Both the position numbers and the translations under genes were made by a program. Positions 58,701 through 64,000 of a stretch of DNA of 64,000 nucleotides are shown piece by piece. The notes below the pieces were generated by a model. It was not told the origin of the DNA. It worked only from the letters and a program-made list of their open reading frames with translations, and made no database searches. Source of the stretch: Lineus longissimus (lineage: Eukaryota; Nemertea; Pilidiophora; Heteronemertea; Lineidae); NCBI RefSeq assembly GCF_910592395.1, contig NC_088325.1:5981501-6045500 (forward strand), in the 5' to 3' direction. The number at the start of each line of letters is the position of its first letter. Position 1 is the first letter of the stretch.

Positions 58701-58914
58701 TAAACCCATGACAGTTAAACGTTTCGCAAATTGCTTCTTCGGAATGCTTATCGTTCCCTCCATGGATTGTCGACCTGGGTATACCAGTGTCCGCGGTCGT
58801 AGTCACAGTCCTGGGTGTAGTAGGAATCATATTCCCTGCCCCAAGAGCCAGAGGGCTGTGAATCGTATTCCCTGCACCACCCTTCATTTGCTCTCGATGC
58901 ACGTGAGTGGTCAT
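55711..58914 (-). CDS. LINE ORF2: APE endonuclease and reverse transcriptase
   Basis: 1067 residues from the ATG at 58914, overlapping ORF1 by 167 bp in another frame. The endonuclease occupies about residues 65-330: FNCHGF, CLCETWL, RPYGGVAVICK, VNTYMPYF, ICGDFNAQL and NVSDHLPLRYSF, which supply the expected N, E, Y, D/N and D-H residues. Reverse transcriptase occupies about 580-860: NYRPITVST, TQFGFRPGLGTDQA, CSLDAEKCFDRIWHD, RGIRQGSILSPLLF and the FAYADDVN catalytic centre, then GFKKTRCIIFGK. A C-terminal domain follows. The enzyme nicks target DNA and copies element RNA at the nick. How ORF2 is translated across the overlap (reinitiation or frameshift) is not evident. Confidence 0.93.
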   Translation of the reverse strand: MTTHVHREQMKGGAGNTIHSPLALGAGNMIPTTPRTVTTTADTGIPRSTIHGGNDKHSEEAICETFNCHGFKASAPYIAQRLQNCSAMCLCETWLTPSELSSIPDALATVDPLFDPSSFVVFAKSSMTDVVQHHSGRPYGGVAVICKKLPGLSWQDIAVDNDRIIAVSLSNRAGIRQTIVNTYMPYFEGPGASLAPFIECLDGLQSCLDKFGPISPIRICGDFNAQLPHGDTLSRHWYRTKGFSKQSKLLYDFITSNDLTAADIGTPQTVKYTYSCIKRGVYTWIDHVLTPRYDSCDCVIVPLEDGNVSDHLPLRYSFNVHVDDSGTTESSKQSGQMGRCNWKMPSNRHKYRSILEDKLKCVNICAPSHLDRKTAQQYVDSMFAVLNDSIHTAARESKCCATSAFRPKAHWSADLSYLREIKSFWWRLWVMNDRPREGVVFECWKHAKKQFRKASRVAVHKVCNKTIRTLNGLFRSGDSGRFWNTLKQTNAKNCSSTLTANDFGAHYSDIMTDILDLDEEQTEISNFIRNEFRSHCNDYFECEISKYQVEAAILSLKKGKAAGVDLISSEHLQYGLSPVLCSVLGQIITVMLSWHVVGVDMLTGSIVPVLKKPTLDPNIPGNYRPITVSTCYSKLLECLIKPDCDNCSETQFGFRPGLGTDQACAFLHDTVAYFNSNSSPVYACSLDAEKCFDRIWHDGLMYKLLPRIPLNHWLILYEWYSRLRALVVWNGQHSVKFRVTRGIRQGSILSPLLFIMFTDDLLNELSNSCLGLRVSQYLFNNFAYADDVNLMALSAPGLQGLIDICSRYANRWRFIFGFKKTRCIIFGKEILSKTPVWYLDDNVISVDDEVDILGVKFCTSLISPSHVEQRVSAAQRRAFSLLSAGFSYPGLCSAAKVYLWKTAILPIAISGCSSVYMNKHDLTILNSFQSNNFKRVLGLPKRSHHGKLLKAISVNPVSSVILNSKLLLFNRIFKRRSPASALNAVLLAEFLTGRGCTAGTLLHDVSHHVSPAVLAFSDRPRSLCPVGVASVGEDGVVDSLRSLLLDDRYCSLGSRESGLVKLLVRAF

Positions 58915-60229
58915 CCCAGCCAGAGTAACGCCTTGGGACCGTGTTCCGAGAGCCCCACGAACCAGTGGACCATAACGAATTCCTCTTTTGCTTATTACGG
59001 GAGTGACCTCTCCCTGCTGCTTGGGACGCCTTGAGTTTTGGGCGGGGGGCCCGAAAGGGCCGAATTATCATCCCAGCAGGCCATGAAGAATTGTTCACGA
59101 TCTTGTCATATGATTCATTTGGAATGTCTAGTCTGAATGACCTGTAGTGTTCTTTATCGGCGAGCAATTCGACACCACAGTTATTCACCCCGATATCGAC
59201 AATGTGATCAGCGACATCCTGTATAGAATGCACCGGGCTCACTCGACCAAGGTAGGCTGCCTTCATCGGTGGAACCATGGTCTCATTGGTAGCCAATGGC
59301 CTCTTATTAGGTTTATCATCCGCAGGTTTCAGTACATTACGTGACGATTCATTTGGTTTACTCTTCTTCCTCCTCATTCGCTTACGTTGCATACGCAACT
59401 GTTGCGTTGGCACGGTAAAGCCGTCAGGGGCCCCCTCGTCGGGAGTGGAGTCCTCAGACGATTCCTCAGAAGGGACTGCATAGGTTACTTGAGTACCACA
59501 AGTCTCCACTGGTTGAACAGAGACAGTAGAGACATTGTTAGTAACCTCCTCGTTCACATTAGCAGGATTGAGGCTGCTATCCTTAAGCGCCTGCTCTAAA
59601 CGCTTATTGTCTACTCTCAAGTTTCTGGCCTCAACCTCCAGCTGACCGACTCTCTGTTTTAAGTCCGCGAGTTCTAAGATCAAGTCCGCAAGTTGGATAA
59701 CGGGCTGTTCCTCAGAAGCACAGACCGTTTCCCCCTTGTATATGTTATCAAGTTCCTTAGACGGTATCTGGTTCACCAAACTGTAACCCAGATGAAATAT
59801 ATCATCTACAAGTTTATGTTTCACCTGCCTATTTATGAGCCGTTTTTCCTTAAGTTGCGGAAAAAGGCCAATACACGCCTTACACAGCACTTTCCGAATC
59901 TCCGTCAAAGTGTTCAGTTCTAGCGTAGTCAAAGCCTCCCTTACGGAATTCTGGTTATATTGAAACGTAGTCTCGATAGACTGAATGAAAACATCGACGA
60001 AGTCAGCATTGTCTTTTAGTTTCAACAGCTCCAAGAGATCTAGCGGTTTCTTCTTATTGGCCCCCGTCATTGGCCTAGCTTTATCACCAGTGTGATCTCC
60101 ATGCTCCGGGAAGCGGGACTTATGGCACTTTGCACACAGCCATAGGTCGCACATTCTCCACTCGATCGGCCCCTTGTCCTCAACATCGTGAGGACAAGGC
60201 CCACTCGGTAATCCTGCACACGCCTTCAT
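58748..60229 (-). CDS. LINE ORF1: PHD-like zinc finger and coiled-coil protein
   Basis: 493 residues from the ATG at 60229. The N-terminus has a PHD-like zinc-binding run (GPCPHDVED, EWRMCDLWLCAKCHKSRF, PEHGDH). A leucine-rich coiled coil lies near residues 195-240 (LILELADLKQRVGQL, LRVDNKRLEQAL). An acidic Ser/Glu stretch and basic patches (RKRMRRKKSK) follow, then an RNA-recognition-like part (YRSFRLDIPNESYDKIV). The tail is rich in Gly, Arg, Trp, Tyr and Asp. It probably assembles with element RNA as the ribonucleoprotein partner of ORF2; the function is inferred from family. Confidence 0.85.
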   Translation of the reverse strand: MKACAGLPSGPCPHDVEDKGPIEWRMCDLWLCAKCHKSRFPEHGDHTGDKARPMTGANKKKPLDLLELLKLKDNADFVDVFIQSIETTFQYNQNSVREALTTLELNTLTEIRKVLCKACIGLFPQLKEKRLINRQVKHKLVDDIFHLGYSLVNQIPSKELDNIYKGETVCASEEQPVIQLADLILELADLKQRVGQLEVEARNLRVDNKRLEQALKDSSLNPANVNEEVTNNVSTVSVQPVETCGTQVTYAVPSEESSEDSTPDEGAPDGFTVPTQQLRMQRKRMRRKKSKPNESSRNVLKPADDKPNKRPLATNETMVPPMKAAYLGRVSPVHSIQDVADHIVDIGVNNCGVELLADKEHYRSFRLDIPNESYDKIVNNSSWPAGMIIRPFRAPRPKLKASQAAGRGHSRNKQKRNSLWSTGSWGSRNTVPRRYSGWDDHSRASRANEGWCREYDSQPSGSWGREYDSYYTQDCDYDRGHWYTQVDNPWRER

Positions 60230-60712
60230 TCTGTTCACTAACTGTGACGGACAATACTAATTGTCTAATATGAAGTGTCTATAGTCAATAGTGCAGAGTG
60301 TGTATATTTACATGCACACTCAGTGCATAGCACAGGCAAGTGTCCGACAAGCTTTTAGTCACACCAAAAGTTCGTTAATTTCCTCGATATACCGTATCTA
60401 TCCTACTCCTCGTTAGTTCTATTACCACACTGTCGAGTTCCGATTCGTTAAAATTGCATTAAAATTCGATTTTGCACATTGAGATTGCATAAAAAGTTGA
60501 TTTTATACGGAGTCCAGACATATTCTATTCTCGTCGGTTCGATGAAAACTAGCTATCATAAAACTAGCTGTTATATTATTTAAAGGTACTATGCATTATG
60601 GTGTGAGAGGTTATTCGGCAAAAATGAAGTAAATTGGCTTTACGAACGACAAATTACCCGGTAATACGTGCACATTTCAGAATCTGATTGCGTTAACATC
60701 AAACAAGCTTAC

Positions 60713-60774
60713 CTTCACATATAACGAGCATGGCGACCAACAACAAGAGCACAGCAAATCGAGCCATTGTTATG
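60713..60774 (-). CDS. Signal-peptide first coding exon of an unidentified secreted protein
   Basis: On the minus strand an acceptor (tttatttcag) precedes 'cataaca' and an ATG at 60767. The frame reads MARFAVLLLLVAMLVICE and ends in a phase-1 GTAAGC donor at 60713. Signal peptide, phase-1 intron and short leader match the layout of the Link/CBM14 gene at 21.8 kb. Following exons must lie below 60.7 kb, across or within the LINE-bearing intron. None was identified, so the gene is either long or broken by the insertions. Confidence 0.55.
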
Positions 60775-60947
60775 CTGAAATAAATTCATTTTTGAAAGTG
60801 AGTTTCGAGGGCCTGTACTCATTTATTTCCAACCGAATTTCTCAGCTTAGGGATGCCATCATCAAAGCCCGCAAACACGGGAAGTCTCATGGCCTATCAG
60901 CTGGTTAACACTGCCATTAATCCTGAGGGTTAGGTCATGGGGAAAAC

Positions 60948-61229
60948 TCAGAATTTTCCACATAATAATTCCACATGAGCCGGTGTAGATTTATGGAACT
61001 AAACTTCCTAACTCATTACAGTCCTTCGAATAGGAATTAAAACCACGGCTCCTTGTACTATCATATAATGGTGTCTATGCTCCCGCTGTTATAACACAAA
61101 TATTTTATAAAACGCTTGGCCGAGTCACTTGACGAATCTACAGTCGAAAGACTGTAATGAGTTAGGAATTTTAGTTCCATAAATCTACACCGGCTCGATC
61201 ATGTGGAATTATTATGTGGAAAATTCTGA
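60948..61229. mobile_element. MITE with ~80-bp TIRs in the leader intron
   Basis: Ends TCAGAATTTTCCACATAATA and the complement; the arms pair for about 80 bp, with a 3-4 base gap near 'catga(tc)g'. 282 bp in total, no coding capacity. Target duplication is unclear. Confidence 0.8.
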
Positions 61230-61263
61230 CTTATGTGACAAATTGAGAAGAAAGATGACTTAC

Positions 61264-61320
61264 CTTGTTTGTGTGGCAGAGCGAATTTTATGATACACGA
61301 GATGGGGAGGTGTATTATAG
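61264..61320 (-). promoter_or_regulatory. Probable non-coding first exon and promoter of the 60.7-kb secreted gene
   Basis: A strong GTAAGT donor at 61263 follows '...cacacaaacaag'. TATAAT-like sequence lies at about 61319-61313 and CATAAAA nearer the donor. The 0.49-kb intron to the signal-peptide exon contains a MITE. Which TATA-like element is used is unclear. Confidence 0.4.
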
Positions 61321-63061
61321 CGAGAAGAGTGCCACTTCACTGAGACAACCAATCATATCATGGCACTTCAGACTTGAGCGAACTGGCAAAGAGTTCATCT
61401 TGAGATTATTGTTGTCGAGGACAGATGAACCTGTGTTAGTCTCGGACACAGGTTTTCCTTTTTCCTTTACTCTCGATCTGCTTGCTACATTATTGGAAAC
61501 TTTCCATGGCAGTGATGACGATCTCGTGTGCATTTTTCACACGGTAATAAGATCAATAGTTTGCGCCAGGATTCAAAACATGCCAGTAATGCAGCGTCAG
61601 CGGAAAGAACTTCCCAGAAGGTAATGCGATCAATAGTTTGGGGCCTAATCGGCGATGCTCGGAATGTAGAATTATGCGGTACAGTACAAATGTACACAAT
61701 AATTATGCAGATATCAACTGGATGTCCTCGCAGTACGTGCATATACTATACTTTAAAGTCAAGTAGAGCTATATATGCGCACAATACATGCACAGGCTAT
61801 GGGGTGATATTCTATAGCGAGGCGGGAAATGGTTAGAGACACTATAATTAGTGGCCCATGAATATGATGAACAAGGGGAGACTGTAGGCCGAATCTCGGT
61901 AGGACGGATTAAGTGTCGGGAAGTCACTGATCGAAATGTGTCTGCTGCAATCTCATAGTAATTCGGTATTTTTCACGGTAGTAATGCAGCGGTCAATAAG
62001 ATCTCTGTAACCCCCCTGGTCAGACACTCGACACGTATTCACTCTTTGAAAAAAAACTGAGGGTCAGAACTCGACACTTTTCCACCGATTGTTGAACATT
62101 ATTTCGTCAGGATATCACTTTTCACCAAATCAAGGGATACCAGGGTTCACTATTTTTTCACCATGCATCGAAGGGGAGGACAGACACAATTTTTTTCTTC
62201 TATCTAATTCACTTGAATATTGTAGCCTATGTGTTATGTATTATTACAAGGAAATATAAAGTAACTCATTTTGCGGAGGTCTTCATCTCATATATTTCAA
62301 CAGGACTGCAGGCAGGAACCATCCGAAAGTCCTATAGCGACAAAGAAAACAATGACGTGTCCTTGTTCGCAGTGTCTAGTGATCACCTTTTCATTCATGA
62401 ACAGATTATAGATTCCTCGGGATGGATCAGGGCTGGATGCAAGCTGTCCCTTACTGAAAAGGTACATCAGGAGAGATCACCACCACTGAATAAAGCTATT
62501 TCTCATGTGTGCAGACGGGTGCTGCTAATCTGGAAAGTTGTGATCTCTCCCGATGCACTCTACAGTAATTCAGAAACTATAAAAGTGAAGGGCTCCGTCT
62601 CCTCTACTAGGATGGCTGGATACATCTGCTGTTTTCTAGGTAGTCAAGTCTGCACAACCATAGTTAGAGCAATATAAGTGTAAAAGAACTTCGAAAACTG
62701 TAAAAAAAAAGTAGCACTAACCTTTTACCGCTGGAGGCAATGTTGACAGATCTGCGTGAAAACGTGCGTCAGCCGACGATCCACACTTTTTTAATAATTT
62801 ATTTCTTGTGGTTTATCACTCGACAGAAATTCAACATTTGCAAAAATTGATTACCTCGGGTAGTCGTTGAATTTTCGACAACTTTCCAGGCCCATTCACC
62901 AGAAATTCGACGTTGGAAAATAATCAGCAACCTCAGGACTCGACACGAATATCGCTGGCGGCAGTGGACAAAAAGCCGATTTAATATACATGATTTAATG
63001 TCTATATTAAATCGATTTAATATATATATTAAGTCAACCAACGAGATCATCGTTTTTAATA
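61321..63061. other. Intergenic
   Basis: No gene is supported. A frame at about 62303-62460 lies between an acceptor-like 'tttcaacag' and a GTACAT site and could be an exon, but has no recognised domain. An AT-rich palindromic stretch (gatttaatatacatg... region) lies at 62978-63035. Confidence 0.35.
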
Positions 63062-63179
63062 TCAGTAATAGGGAAACGCATGTACGATTTACCTACGACT
63101 ATTTCTGGAAATTCGTTTTCATGCCAAAAACTACCAAAAACCTAACATAGAAAAAACCGACGCGTTTCCCTATTACTGA
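63062..63179. repeat. Perfect 18-bp inverted repeat, 118 bp span
   Basis: TCAGTAATAGGGAAACGC at 63062-63079 and its exact complement at 63162-63179, with an 82-bp unpaired centre. It could be a tiny MITE or a terminal feature of the element carrying the ORFs that start 36 bp further on. Confidence 0.75.
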
Positions 63180-63214
63180 CTTAAATTGGTTCAAATAATC
63201 TCTGCTAATTAAAT

Positions 63215-63358
63215 ATGAATAAGATTAATTGCCTTAGATGTAAGGACATTACAGGTATTTCGGGTAAGTTAACTCATCACATCACTTCAAATGGACACAT
63301 ATATCTACTGGTCAAGTGCGCGAAATGTCACAAAAATAAAAGCAAGTTTACTACTTAA
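63215..63358 (+). CDS. 47-residue zinc-ribbon-like protein
   Basis: ATG to TAA without introns. Two CxxC pairs (CLRCKD and KCAKCHKNKSKF) flank about 28 residues, and the C-terminus is basic. This size and layout resemble small zinc-ribbon proteins (DUF5679-like) encoded by Polinton/adintovirus-like and other large DNA elements; that is recollection of a family pattern, not a search. The next ORF begins 21 bp downstream on the same strand, an unusually tight spacing for this genome. Chance is possible given the short length. Confidence 0.5.
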   Translation: MNKINCLRCKDITGISGKLTHHITSNGHIYLLVKCAKCHKNKSKFTT

Positions 63359-63379
63359 TAATTTTTTTTATTCTAAATC

Positions 63380-63808
63380 ATGAGTGAAAGGACGTACAGT
63401 TATGTCCCTTTAGAGAAGTATTTCAGTCAAATGCAGTATTTCAATCCAATGAAACAAAATGGTTACATTAGACCAAGGGGTGAACCATTATTGACAATCT
63501 CTGAAGAAGATCCGGACAAAGTGCACAGAGCAGAGCTCGATCTTACAGTAACACCTATGAAACAGGTAACACCTATGAAACAGTATGATACATTCACAGG
63601 AAGTGATGCTCACTTGTGCCGTAACTGCAAACGATGGACACTTTTTGAATGCCAGAAAAAACTGAATTTTGACAGACCGGCCAAGCATCTTTACACGTAC
63701 TGCAGGAATTGCAATTCGACCACTTACGTTGATGACCTTAAGAAACCAGAAATAACTATTGAGAACAAAACACGTTACTTTGACTACATCATCAGAGACC
63801 TTGGTTAG
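63380..63808 (+). CDS. 142-residue protein with paired CxxC zinc-binding motifs
   Basis: ATG at 63380 to TAG at 63808, intronless. An N-terminal region rich in Met, Gln and Tyr holds a short tandem repeat (TPMKQVTPMKQ). The C-terminal half has LCRNCKRWTLFEC and YCRNCNSTTYVDDL, two CxxC knuckles that should bind zinc. No family is recognised with confidence. Codon use is AT-rich, like its small neighbour. The same frame stays open after the TAG to the window end, so this may be the front part of a longer, interrupted or readthrough protein. Confidence 0.6.
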   Translation: MSERTYSYVPLEKYFSQMQYFNPMKQNGYIRPRGEPLLTISEEDPDKVHRAELDLTVTPMKQVTPMKQYDTFTGSDAHLCRNCKRWTLFECQKKLNFDRPAKHLYTYCRNCNSTTYVDDLKKPEITIENKTRYFDYIIRDLG

Positions 63809-64000
63809 ACACGTCTGTCAGATTTATTAGTAAATGATTTGAAACATTTTGTTGAAAATAGGATTAAGGTTTACTTCTCAAGTCCAAGAAAATGGCTCTG
63901 TGCGACCAGCTATGAAAAAACAGTCCTGAATGCCTTGCGATTTGGTATTGTTAAACACAAACCCAATGATGTCTTACCTGGTCTAGAGTGTGACACTTAT
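63809..64000 (+). other. In-frame open extension beyond the TAG, cut by the window end
   Basis: 64 codons directly after the stop at 63806-63808 remain open in the same frame, with protein-like composition (KVYFSSPRKWLC, TVLNALRFGIV). No ATG begins it nearby. It may be the continuation of the preceding ORF after a nonsense change, or a separate ORF with a start not seen here. Nothing is known about its product. Confidence 0.4.

Larger units (their letters stand above)
55616..60600 (-). mobile_element. LINE with both ORFs open, probably near full length
   Basis: Minus-strand element with overlapping ORF1 and ORF2, a short 3' UTR (55710-55639) and a 3' tail of about five TAAA repeats (55616-55638). 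The 5' end is not defined; the leader extends past 60229, perhaps to 60300-60600. No target duplication was found. Intact ORFs with all catalytic residues suggest recent and possibly competent insertion. PHD-like ORF1 plus APE endonuclease and this reverse transcriptase suit the CR1/L2-type group; a tree would decide. Confidence 0.85.

Noticed and set aside
62213-62677. 154-codon open frame
   Set aside because: No ATG at its start and no domain; only a possible short exon inside (62303-62460).

Overview
The window is animal nuclear DNA. It has spliced genes with GT-AG introns, rhodopsin-type neuropeptide-like GPCRs, a secreted hyaluronan/chitin-module protein, and dense DNA transposons and LINEs. 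Coding density is low and there is no bacterial-style gene packing. It looks like a marine invertebrate. A Link module plus FMRFamide-receptor-like GPCR clusters would suit a cephalochordate or other invertebrate deuterostome, or possibly a lophotrochozoan. The species cannot be fixed from the sequence.

Region 1 (1-19.4 kb) is a tandemly duplicated GPCR locus. Two single-exon paralogous receptors (about 1.6-2.7 and 9.9-11.0 kb) sit in repeated units, each with a shared upstream block, the receptor and a shared 3' block. A third unit (18.4-19.7 kb) has lost its receptor. Arrays of a ~65-bp satellite lie at two unit boundaries. Later insertions include a palindromic MITE, a foldback element with inverted minisatellite arms, and a ~3-kb Mutator-like element whose terminal inverted repeats are themselves minisatellites.

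Region 2 (19.4-36.5 kb) holds host genes. On the minus strand there is a three-coding-exon secreted protein (signal peptide, Link module, chitin-binding type-2 module) with a TATA promoter and a non-coding first exon. On the plus strand there is a five-exon GPCR (26.6-29.9 kb) and a single-exon FMRFamide-receptor-like GPCR (35.0-36.1 kb). Two uncertain minus-strand exons lie near 30.5 and 33.1 kb.

Region 3 (37-60.6 kb) is a transposon graveyard and nursery: a 5'-inverted (twin-primed) LINE; a 5.8-kb two-gene PIF/Harbinger element with a smaller Harbinger relic nested in it; a second, differently equipped Harbinger element (transposase plus MADF-BESS protein); a 5' fragment of the same LINE family; a MITE nested in a MITE; and a LINE with two fully open reading frames (55.6-60.2 kb).

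Region 4 (60.6-64 kb) carries the first exons of a secreted protein on the minus strand, a long-TIR MITE, and at the extreme right two closely spaced intronless zinc-ribbon ORFs. These resemble small genes of virus-like or Polinton-like elements and continue past the window edge.

No tRNA, rRNA or CRISPR array could be supported.
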